Below, piece by piece: positions 46,150-56,700 of a stretch of 64,000 bases of DNA (position 1 is its first letter; each line of letters begins with the position of its first letter). A program made the translations under genes and the position numbers. Location: assembly GCA_029339195.1 (NCBI GenBank), contig JAPTJF010000108.1, positions 1-64,000 of the forward strand. The letters are read 5' to 3'. Below the pieces are notes generated by a model. That model was given only the letters and a program-made list of their open reading frames with translations. It was not told the DNA's origin and ran no database searches. The DNA comes from Micractinium sp. NFX-FRZ. Its lineage: Eukaryota; Chlorophyta; Trebouxiophyceae; Chlorellales; Chlorellaceae.

Positions 46150-49100
46150 ATGCTGGCGCGCCAGTTAGAGAAAATGTTGCTCACGTTAGAGGCCGCCACG
46201 CCCAATTCTGCTGCACACATCCACAGAAATTACTTAGCAAGCACGCCACCGATTGAGCATGTCTTTGGTAAAGTCCAGCCCTCTCCTCGGACTGGGCGCG
46301 TAGCGAGCTGCCGCACCCAATCAATGTGGCAGCCCCAGAGGCAGCGCCACCAGCCGCGGGACGGCGGCTGGTGGGCGCCGCCAGCACCGGCGCTGTCGGC
46401 AGACGAAGGCGGGGCGGGGGAGCACGAGGCACGGCGGCGGGAGCTGCGTGACTTCATCGCCCTGCGCCGCGCGGCACTGGGCAAACAGGTGGGCAGGGAC
46501 ACTGACGTGGATGAAGCAGCATTCGGGCAAGTGGTCAGCAGGACAGGCAGCGTCAATTCTGACCACATACCCCCGCCCCGCCGCTTTCCGCAGGGCGCTG
46601 CACCGACGGCCCAGCAGCAGGCGCAGCCGCAGGCACGGCGGCGGGCTGCCCAGCCGCGCAAGGCACTGCAACCGCCGCCACAACTGCAGCCGCCTACCAG
46701 CTGGCAGGCCATCAAGCAGCAGGCGCACCAGGGGTTCCAGCAGCTGCTGCTCCAGGCGGGGCTGCCTGTGAATGCCGGCCTCAGCCGCCCAGCCAGCTTC
46801 ACCGCGGCGGGCCTGCAGTTCCACCATGCCCAGCTGCAGCAGCAGCAGCAGCAGCAGGCTGATCCTGCACAGGGCGCCCACCCATGGCTGGCACAGCAGC
46901 AGCAACAACCTCAGCACGATCATTGGCAGCAGCAGCAGCGGCAGCAGCAGGAGCAACAGCAACCCCAGCAGGAGCAGTGGCAGCACCTGCAGCAGCAGTG
47001 GCAGGGAAGCCCCTTTTCGTACGAGGCGCTGGCACCTGCGCCTCAGCAGCAGCACGCCTGGCCCGCATCGCAGCAGCCAGCGGGCTGCACTGCGCCGCTT
47101 GCGTGGCAGAGAGGGTGGCCAGGCAGCCAATGTGGCGGGGTGCATGCCATGCCGCACAAGTGGGAGCAGCAGCAGCAGCAGCGGCAGCAGCAGGTTGCGC
47201 ACGTAGCCTCAAGCCAGCAGCTGGGCAGCCCAGCCCTAGCGTATGCGCCGCCCTGGCCAGGCAGTACCCGCGCCAGCCTGAGAGGGGCACTGGAGACCAC
47301 TGTGGGTGAGGCATCAGTGCAGGCGGCAAGACAATGCAGCCAGGCAGGCATGGAAAGCCCAGGCAAGCAGCAGCAGGGGCAGGAACGGCGGCAGGCGCTG
47401 TTCAAGCAGGACTCGGATGTGGCTGCCAGCAGGGGCTGGCAGGCAGGCGACCTGGCGGCTGCACAGCCATGTGCTGGCTCACTGGAGCATGCCAGCTCAG
47501 ATGCCGCGACTCCGCTTGCCGGCACGCTGTACTCGCATCCTGCCGGTGCAGGTGCTGCTGCCGAGCCGTCTGCTGGGCACGGCAACAGGGATGGCAGCAG
47601 TCGCAGCTGGGGCCACAGCAGTGGCAGTGGCGCGGCCGCCAATGCTGGCAGCCTGTCGTCCTCGGTGCTGGAGGCGCTGGCGATGGCTGCTGAGGAGGGG
47701 GACGTGCCCATGCTGGGGCCAGAGTCCTGGCAGGGAGGGGAGCACCCGCCGCAAGAGCATGCAGCTGAGGAGGAAGAGCAGCACTCTCTGGAAGAGCACT
47801 CAGTTGAGGCAGTGGAGCAGCGGCAGCCAGCCGGGAGCCCAGGAGGGGGCCTAGGAGGGGAGGTCGGGGCAGGCTGTCATGACGCGCTGGCATCGCCCCT
47901 GCCGCCAGCGTCGGCACCCGCACCTGTGCCACAGTCACATGCTGAGCTGCCGCCAGGATCTGCATGCAGCCAGGGGCTGGCTGCCAGTCAACAGATGGCG
48001 TCCGCAGGGCAGCAGGCAGAGGCAGAGCTGCAGCAGGCCAGCCAGCCACTCGAGTGGAGCAACTGTGCTGCAGGCAGCAGCTGTGGCCCGGCTGGTGACA
48101 GAGCATGCGAGGCTCAGGCAGGGGAGGTGATCCCTGAGCCAACTTCTGCACCTGCTTGCTCTCGGCAGCCATCGCCATCGCCACCGCATGCGCCAGGGGT
48201 GCCACCGAGCGATCCTGCAGCGGTAGCAGCAGCGGCAGCCCTGGCCCGGTTTGAGCAGCTGCAGCAGCAGCTGCGCCAGCTGCAAGCTGGTTTGTCCCCC
48301 ACGCCAGCAGCGCCTGCCCCTACAGCTTGCGCAGTAGGAGGACAGGTCGCGTGCAGCCCGCTCGCGCCAGCTCTGCCTTTGCAAGAAAGCGCCACTGGCA
48401 GCCCTGTCCATGCGGTGATGCAGCAGGCAGAGAGCTTCCTGGCGCAGGCGCAGTCCCTGCTGCAGCGCCTGCAGGTTGCTGCCGCAAGCCCCCCACCCCA
48501 ACCCGCTCTGCAGCAGGCATGGCAGCCAAGCCCGCCACTGCGTGCTGCCCACCAGGCACGGCAGGCGAGCCCGCCACAGCTGGCGGTTTGGCACAGGCGG
48601 CAGCCACACCAGGCCTGGGAGCAGGAGCCGGCTTCCAGCACTGGCTCTGAGCATGCTTCCCCGGGAGCTGGTCCACCGCGACGGCCCGCCAGCCAGGCAT
48701 CTTGGCTGGCACATAGCCAAACGGCAGCAAGTGCGGCAGAGGAGGTGGCATGTGCGCTGCCCAGCCACGGCTGGGAGGCACCCGGCGGGGCGGCAGCCCC
48801 GCCTCAGCACTGGCAAAGCTGCGCATGGGAGGCACGGCAGCCCACCAGCACTGCCGCTGCAGAGCACCTGCCATGGAGCGTGCCGCAATGGGCCGCAAAT
48901 GTGAGGCCAGCACAGCTAGCAGCGCATCAACAGCAGGAATGCCACGCCCAATGGCAGCAGGAATGTGCCACCCAGGGGCAGCACGGGCCCTCGGCAGCCT
49001 GGGCACCCTATGAGGCCAGCCCTGGCTACCACACGGTGCCAAACGGCATGCCTGCCAGCGCTGCAGCTTCCTTTGTCAGCCAGGCAGACTCCTGGCAGCA

Positions 49101-51410
49101 GACGCGGTCTGGCGTGCGCAGGCAGCAGCAGCAGAAGCTGCGGCCACTGAGCTACGCACAGCGCCAGCAGGCTGCAGCCGCAGCGGCAGCGGCGCTTGCA
49201 CCTGTGCAGGTTGCCTGCATGAAGCAGGAGCCTGGCAGCTACGTGCAGGCGGCACGCCTGGCCAAGGTGCGCTGCCCTTGAAACCGCTCGTGGTGATCAT
49301 TTGAAGTGGGGCACAAGCCCGTGCCAAGCTGTGCACATGACCTCAAGGCATCCCCACCTGCCCTGCCCTGCCAGCTGCCTCCAACCTAACAACTCATAAG
49401 GCAACTTGGCACCATGAGTGCTGTGCCCTGCTGCCGCTTGCAGGAGCGGGCTGCCAGGGAGGCTGCTGAGCGCGATGAGCTGCGGCGGCAGAATGCTGCT
49501 GCCAAGCTGGCTGCCAAGCAGCGCGCCCAGGAGAAGCAGAGGCAGCAGGAGGAGCAGGCGGAGCAGGAGCAGAGGCGGGGCCAGCAGCAGCGGCAGAAGC
49601 AGCTTCCAGGCAGCACCCCCAGCGCATACCTGCAAATGCTGCGCGGGAAGCTGCCTGGCAAGCGGGAGCAGGCGACGGTGCCTGAGTGGGCGAGGGCAGC
49701 GCGGCCGCTGCCGCCGCTGCTTCCAGCCAAGGGCAGCGGAGCGGTGCTGCCACTGGAGCAACAGCCAAGAGTGGAGCAGCAGCTGGGTTTGCAGCAGCAG
49801 CCGGGACCTGGGAGCCAGAGCTTGCTGTCACGCGGGCATTCAGAGGCAGGCAGCTGTGCGGAGCAGCACCAACCGCAGCAGCTGCAGCAGGCCACCAGTG
49901 ACCCGCCATCTACCCGGGCGGCTGATAACTCTGCCTCACATCGAGGCCCGCCGCGGCTTCAGGAAGGGCGACGGCTCAGCAACGATGAGCGTGAGCTGCA
50001 GGCAGCGCTAGCAGAGCTGGACGCCCGCATGGCGCAGCGAGGTGCGGTCAGCAAGCAGGGCATGGCGGGCGGGGTGATTAGGAGGCCTGTGCTGCCTTCG
50101 GCGCTGGTGCAAGTGAACGCCTGTGCGTGCCTTCAAATAGCCAGAGGTGGGATGGGCGCATCATGGCATAGTCATCTTAAGGAGCACACATCGCTGCCTG
50201 ATCAACTGCTGTTGCATATGATGCAGGCCTGCTGGACCGGATACGGTCCATCGGCGCAGCTGGCACCGGCGCCCTGGGCAGCGACAGCGCAGCCGGCCAG
50301 CAGGCCTCTTCTCTGGACCTCTCCAGCCGTTCCAACTCGGCGTTGCAGCAGTGCCTGCAGGAGTCGCTTGACAGGCTGGATGGAGAGCTTGCTGAGGTGG
50401 CAGAGCGCACACAGCATGCGCCCGAGGCCTGCAAGGGTGCACGTGTGCCACCAGACGCAGCAGCGGGCATTGAGGTGCCGCAGGAGCAAGAGCAGCAGCA
50501 GGGCGGATCGGCGGTGGTGCCACTGGCAGCAGGCGCAGTAACAGCAGCAGCTGCCGTGCCGGGCAGTGACAGCTGGCAGTCAGCGGAAGTGGAGCAGGCT
50601 GGGCAGCGGGGAGCACTGGGGGAGGCTGAGGGACCCCAGTTGCTGCCACCTTCCGAGCAGCTGCCGCTGCGGTGGCACCTGCACCGGAGGCGCTCGCTCG
50701 CACCCATGTTTGACCGTGCAGCTGTGGCTGGCATGCAGGCACAGGTGTCTGCATGCCAGCCACCCGGTGCACAGGGAGGAGCAGCAGCAGCAGCAGCAGC
50801 AGCAGGAGCAGCAGCAGCAGCGGCAGCGCCTGCGGTGGCTGGGCCCACACGTGCAGGCGGCCCTGCTGAGCCAGCATGCCACATCAACGTCGCAAATGTG
50901 GGCAAGCCGGTGCCGGCACTTTCCGGCCGGCCAGCGGCAGCAGCACAGGGCGGGTCCTCGGGTGGCGTGCCCCACGGGAGCGCCCGCCAGTGCCTGCTCC
51001 CTCCGCTGCATGAGCACCGGAGGGGCCCGGCAGCAGCTGCCGGTGGGGCCGCAGCTTGCGGCTCTCCAATGCTGCATACTGCGGCCCGGGCAGCAGCTCG
51101 GCCTGCGCAAACAATGATGCGTGCTCTGCAGCAGTCAGGGGCGGCTGTCGCAGGCACCTGGTGGCAGCAGCAGTGCCAGCAGCTGCAGCAGCAGGCGCAG
51201 CCGCCGGCGCTGGTGCCGTGGCAGGGGTGGCAGTGGCAGCAGCAGCAGCAGCAGCAGCAAGCGTGGGGGCAGCAGGTGTGGGGGCAGCAGTGGCCCGGGA
51301 GCTGGCAGCAGGCCGGGCAGGCAGCATTGCCGGCACCGCAGTCACTGTGGGGATATGCTGCGCAGCCGCAGCAGCCTTATGCCTGGCCTGGCAGCCGCTG
51401 GCCGCAGTGA
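46150..51410 (+). CDS. Giant Gln/Ala-rich protein of unknown function, 3 exons
   Basis: Exon 1 is 46150-49266, a single open frame of 1039 codons. Exon 2 starts at 49444 and ends at 50041 or 50146; both donors fit the phase. Exon 3 is 50227-51410. The product is about 1630-1670 residues. The N-terminus is ordered-looking (MLARQLEKMLLTLEAATPNS, then ARRRELRDFIALRRAALGKQ). Most of the rest is low complexity: many Gln runs encoded by CAG, plus Ala, Pro, Ser and Trp-Gln pairs. A charged coiled-coil segment opens exon 2 (ERAAREAAERDELRRQNAAAK, continuing QKQ-rich). A second conserved-looking block in exon 3 includes LQQCLQESLDRLDGELAEV and LRWHLHRRRSLAPMFDRAAV. No known domain was recognised. Composition resembles prion-like or transcription/RNA-granule scaffolds; this is inference only. 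Confidence 0.75.
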
Positions 51411-51776
51411 GAAGTGCTCACTGTTGACAGGACCTTGAATCAACACAACAAACATGGTGAACATAAACAGATTGGCATGTTAAATGGTAGTTCACAGTGA
51501 ACAAAGGCTCACACGGTTCGATAACTTTGAAGACGGGGCATACGCCAAACAGCGCGTTGCGTGTCATTGGGTCGGCAGGGGATCAGTCATTCAGGAAACA
51601 TGGAGGAGCAGTCAGGTGGTGGTACAGGTGTTTGTGATGGCAGCGGGAGGAGGGACATGTTCGCAATGGGCAATGCGTCAGGCTGTGATATGACACCGAG
51701 CTTGGTCACGCCGGGGAGCCAAAGCTGCCAGCCCACCGGCAAGCGTGGCAGGCAGCCCCGCCGACAGGCTGGGGCC
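51411..51776. other. Convergent 3' region, Gln-rich / GNAT
   Basis: About 365 bases between two stop codons. It is less GC-rich (AACAAACATGGTGAACATAAACAG near 51447). No TGTAA was found on either strand, so the poly(A) signals must differ or lie elsewhere. Confidence 0.5.
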
Positions 51777-53322
51777 TCACCACTGCTTGCGCATGAGGTA
51801 CCGCGGGCGGCTGCCCAGCGCGGCCCACGTCTTGCTCTGCGCGTGCAGCACCTCATAACCTGCCCCGCGGTACAGCTGTACCGCTGGGTCATTGTCCTGG
51901 TACACGTGCAGCAGCGTCTGCCGCTCCTCCCAGGCCTCCGCTGCCAGCTCAGCTGCGCGCAGCAGCGCCTGCGCAGCGCCACGTCGGCGCCAGCCTGGCG
52001 CCACCACCATGGAAGCAACATAGCAGAAGCCCTCGGTGCCTGGCTCCAGCCGCGCCAGCGTCTCTTTGGCAGCGATGTAGGACACCTCTACGACGCCCAG
52101 CACACCGGGGCCGCTGCTGCTCGCTGCGCTGCCGTTGCTGCTGCTGCCATTGCTGCTGCTGCTGCTGCCGCTGGTGGCCTCACTGCTGCTGCTGGCATCG
52201 CTGCTGCTATGAATGCTGCTGCTGCTGGCGTGCTGCCCTGCTGGCTCGATGACGAGGGAGACAAAGAGCTCCTCGGGATTGAACCGCAGCTTCTTCTGCA
52301 TCTCTGCACAGCACAGTGGAACAACATAACATTAGGAACACAGCGTAACATGATGAGAACAGCGATAGCAGCATCTCTGGGATGCAGGGGTGAACCGCAG
52401 CTTCTTCTGCATCTCTGCACGGCACGATGTGGAAGCATAGCATGCCATCATGAAAACAGCACGGCAACTGCGCCCTCACCCTGCAGGCTGATCAAAGCAA
52501 ACAAGGTACTCGCGTGTCACGTGGAAGCAGCACTACTCACGCCTGCGCACATTTTTATATTCCGCCACCCCCGCCGCACCTGACAGCACCTCTGCCTCGA
52601 AGAAGCTCTTGGCCATGCCATCCAGTACTTGCAGCGGCGCCGGGGTGTGGAACGCGTCCGTCTGTGAAAAGGGGCAAAGGCAATCTTATGAAGCGGCCTG
52701 TAGGGGGGTACACCACGTATTATGGCACCGTGCTGCTCATGATGCGACCAGCTGGCAGGCAGGCTTGGCATCGCCCCGCACAAGCTTGCATGGTTGACAC
52801 AGGAGCATGTTCGGCCCTGCCTGCCAATCTTGAAATTTTGTCTGATGCTGCAACAGATCTTGCCAAAGGGCGGCAGGCAGGCACATGGGCTGGCAATGGA
52901 ACTCTGGGCCATGCCGCACCACTTTAGCTGAAACCGCCGCCACACCTCACCTGCAGCTTCACCACTCGCCGCACTTCTGCCATGCTGCCCTTGTCCAGCG
53001 GCCGCACCACCCAGAGGCCGTCTGGGGAGTGGTACTTCAGGTTGGCAAGGCGCTCAGTGGTGATTGCGCTGCTGGTTTCGTTGCTGCTGGAGGCCGCCTG
53101 CTGCTCGGCAGCGGCGGCGGGAGCAGGGGCAGGGCGCCGCCACTGCTGCCGCCGTGCTGCTGCTATGCCCGCGGCTGCCCGGCTTTGATTGCTGGCCAGA
53201 CCATGCCTCCGTGCGGCTGCTGCGCGCTCCGCCAGGCGCTGCTGGTGGGGCTCGGCGCTGTTTTTGTGGAAGGCAAGGCGAGGCCCCGGCAAGGCGGCGC
53301 TGCAAGCGAGTAAAGCCGTCAT
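51777..53322 (-). CDS. Plastid-predicted GNAT family N-acetyltransferase, 3 exons
   Basis: Transfers an acetyl group from acetyl-CoA to an amine (protein N-terminus, lysine or small molecule). Exons: 53322-52951, 52661-52580, 52303-51777, giving 326 residues. The N-terminus (MTALLACSAALPGPRLAFHKNS, then Arg/Ala-rich) looks like a chloroplast transit peptide. The GNAT core includes VRPLDKGSMAEVRRVVKLQ, FFEAEVL, EELFVSLVIEP, and motif A, FCYVASMVVAPGWRRRGAAQALL, which supplies the acetyl-CoA binding R-x-x-G-x-A loop. The C-terminus has VYQDNDPAVQLYRGAGYEV. A 45-residue Ser-rich insert interrupts the sheet between GQH and VLGVVEVSYIA. Plant plastid GNATs with dual lysine and N-terminal activity have this general layout; the exact subfamily is not claimed. 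Head to head with the TIC62-like gene. Confidence 0.88.
52390..52436. repeat. Duplicate of the exon 3 edge in the GNAT gene
   Basis: GAACCGCAGCTTCTTCTGCATCTCTGCACGGCACGATGTGGAA repeats the true exon 3 start at 52280-52322 (GAACCGCAGCTTCTTCTGCATCTCTGCACAGCACAGTGGAA). The copy keeps the acceptor CAG on the minus strand. Confidence 0.92.
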
Positions 53323-53782
53323 ATTTGGCTGCACCTGTTTGCGTGGGCTCTTCTGATCGGTGCAGGAGAGAGAACGTGCAGGGCGCAAAGTTGAGCCGTG
53401 CGGCGCATGGCGTGGCCGAGGTGATCCATCGAGATGAGGGGGCCAAAGCAGGCATTGCATGCGCCATCGCGGCTGCCAGGGGGACTCTTGCCATTGGGTG
53501 AACGTGGGAGCCCATCGCGCAAGTGCAGGTGCAGCTTGCGGAGCTTGCGTGGTGACCAGCACTCGCAGAACCACCACCACACGTAGACAGCGGCACCAAT
53601 GCAGCAGCTGGCGAGCTCCAGCCACCTGCGGGGCGTGGGGCTGCGCCCCCGCACCGCCGGCCCGTCCAGGCCCCTTCGCTCGGGCAGGTGCGCGTGGGGG
53701 AGCCGCCCCTTTCTCAGACACCTTCGCGAGGCCTTGCCGGTCGGCACATTCTGCGTTGCGAGCCGTGCAAGCGCGGGTGGGG
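53323..53782. promoter_or_regulatory. Shared divergent promoter region, GNAT / TIC62-like
   Basis: About 460 bases between the two proposed start codons, both for predicted plastid proteins. No element was recognised. The region also keeps an open minus-strand frame continuing upstream of the GNAT start, but without supporting features. Confidence 0.45.
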
Positions 53783-56700
53783 ATGGCCAGGGGCAGGGGG
53801 AGAGCAGTGGTAGCCGCTGAGGTGGCCATACCGCCGCTCTGCCTCCCGCGCGTGCCTCTCAATTCCTTTGCTTTCATCCTTGCTCCCTGCTGCAGGGGCA
53901 CGGCTGTGCGCACCCAGAGCTTCTTTTGTGAGTTGGGTGCTGCAGGAAGGGTGCCTGCATGCAGAGATTTTGAAGGCCCCTTCGTCGCGTGCAACGCACC
54001 GTGCCAGCGCCGCAGGCGGTGCCACATCGCGCGCGTGCACACCTGCGCTGTGCCCTGACCACCTCCCTGACCACCCTGCACTGCTGCCGCCTTCCCCTAC
54101 TGCAGCCCTGGGCAAGAAGCCTTCTGAGGGCACCCAGAAGCTTGCAAATGATGATGAGCCAGCTGGCGGGCCGGGAGGCCTGCTGGGCACCATCTTTAAG
54201 AAGGCCGGCGGCACGCAGCAGCAGCGCAGCGGCACGCAGGGCAAGCGCGGCGGCCCCGATGCCGGCACCGGTGCGTGCACGGGAGAGTCATGGAGGGGCA
54301 GCGGGAGGCGAGCAGTCAGATTGTGGAGCACGGAGTCAGCAACTAGCAGCAGTGCTGTTGCCCCCAGGTCACAAGGCCCTGCCTGGCGTCACTCTCGGCT
54401 GGGCTCTGCCGCACTGGCCGCCGCACCCGCCCCCGCTCGCTGCCCTGCCACCTTTTCTAACTACTCCCATCCCCATCCCCATCTGTAATCTCCCTCCCTC
54501 TTCTTCTACCCACACCTCTTGTCCCTCCCTCGCCCTTCCCCCCGCAGTGTTTGTTGCTGGCGCCACGGGCCGCCTGGGCGCGCGCTGCGTGCGCGAGCTC
54601 CTGGGCCAGGGCTTCCGCGTGCGTGCGGGCGTGCGGTCAGCGGAGAAGGCCGAGGAGTTCCTGGAGATTGCCTCCTCCTACGGCCTGCTCAGCAAGGAGG
54701 AGATGGGGCGGCTGCAGGTGTGATGAGGTGGCGCTGAGGTGGCGTGCAGGGCAGCGCTGTGATGCGGTGGGGCGGTGTTTGGAGAGCGGAAGGGAAGTGA
54801 GGGAAAGGGAGGTGTAAGGTGTGCCTAAAGAGTGTCTCTGTATGGCCTGCTCAGCAAGGCGGAGATGGGGGCGGCTGCTGAGGTGGCGCCCAGCTGGCAG
54901 GGCGCGGAGCTAATGGGACAGCTGGCAGCGCCAGGCGACGCGCCACGGCTGAGCAGCACGGTGTCTGGCCCTGTAGACGGCTGCTGATGTGTGTCATGCT
55001 GGAAGCCACGTGTCAACCGCCAGCGGCTGGCATGATCTGCCCCGCGTGCAGGGCGTGTGCTGTGAGTCACTCACTCACTCACCTTGGATTGAATGCTACA
55101 TGTCTGGTGGTGTAACTCGAGCAGCTGACTGATTGACTGGCTGCCATCTCTCCTCCCTTTGTACGTGCAGATTGTGCTGTGCGACCTGGAGCAGCCCGAG
55201 AGCATCGCACCCGCCATCGGCAACGCGGCCAAGGTGCTTGCCTTTGCACGCCGCATAGTGCCTGCCTGCTGAGGGACGGAACATGCATTGAAGGGAGGGG
55301 CTGCGGGGGCTGATGTTATCCGCGAGTTTTCCGGAGCATGTTCGCATGCCACGCCTCTGCCAAGCTTGGCGTTTGATCGAACAACTGCCTGTGCCCCGCA
55401 GGTGGTGTGCGCCGTGGGCGCTGCGGAGGACCAGCTGGGCGACGTCTCAGCACCCAAGCGCATTGATGGGGAGGGGTCCATCCGCCTGGTGGAGGTGAGA
55501 GCAGGCAGGGGGCGGGCATGGGAAACCCGGTGAGGTGCTGCCTGCCAGTCAGGTCCGGAGGGGCCTGTCCACTGCCCTGAGGTGTGCTGCCTTGATCATG
55601 CCGCCAGTGTCGCCAACGGTGCCACCTGGCACGTTTCTCCCCTCTCTGACCTCAGCACCCTGCGCCTCCCCTCCCTTCCTCCCTTCCCTCCCCATGCAGG
55701 CCGCCAACGCTGCAGGCGTGCAGCAGTTCATCTTGGTAACCTCTCTGGGCACCGGCAAGATTGGCTTCCCTGCCGGTGAGTTGCAGGACAACCAGCTGTG
55801 CATGTCTGCCTTCGCCCCCTGCCGCTGGTTCGCTCTCCTCATATCGTTTCCGCACATTGCAGACGGCGACACAGTCCCTTGCCCTCCCACCCGAGGGGCG
55901 TCTGGCGGGCTGAGTGGCTGCAGACGACGAATGCCTGCGGGCCATGCCACCTGCCTGTCTGCCGGACCGCCAACTCCCTGTGCTCTTGGCCCCAAGCGCA
56001 CCAATGATATTTCAAATAATGCCCCAACCCACACGTCCTCCCCCCCGCCTCCAGGCATCCTCAACCTGTTTGGCGGCGTGCTCATCTTCAAGCGCAAGGC
56101 TGAGGAGGCGCTGGAGGCGAGCGGCATGCCCTACGTCATCGTCCGCCCAGGTGCGCCGCACGCCTTGTTCTGCGGGTGAAGCACGTTTATTCCGTCGTTC
56201 AGGGATAGAGAGAGGAATGGGCGGGAGGCGGCGACCTGCATTACATACATCAGTGTTGTGACCACATGCATTGCGGGCCCTCTTGCCGTGGTGCACGCAC
56301 TCTTCTTCCTGCCTCCCACCCCACCATGTTCCCTTCCTCCCCCACCTCTTGCCGTCCGGCCGGCTGCAGGCGGCATGGAGCGCCCACGCGACGACCACAA
56401 GCTGACGCACAACATGAAGCTGGCGACGCGGGACAAGCTGTTTGGGGGCACCGTCAGCCGGCTGCAGGTGGCGGAGCTGGTGGCGGCCTGCGCCGCAAAC
56501 CCGGAGCTGGCGGAGAACAAGGTGGGACTGGATGGGGGCCTGTGCAGCGCTGCGGGGGTTTGCAATCAGATGATGGAGGGGTGTGGGGGTTTGCAATCAG
56601 CTGGCGGAGGACTAAAGTGGGGGGCACCAGCAACGGGGGGCGTTGCAGCGCTGCGGGGGGGTGTTATCAATTGCTCAGTTGGTGAGGGCTTGGAGGGACC

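Noticed and set aside
46321..47202. Leu-rich minus frame opposite the Gln-rich gene
   Set aside because: Antisense of CAG repeats gives CTG Leu runs; no independent evidence for a gene.
52924..54081. Extended N-terminus of the GNAT gene to 54081
   Set aside because: The frame stays open, but the ATG at 53322 gives a transit-like peptide, and the extension would overlap the TIC62-like first exon.
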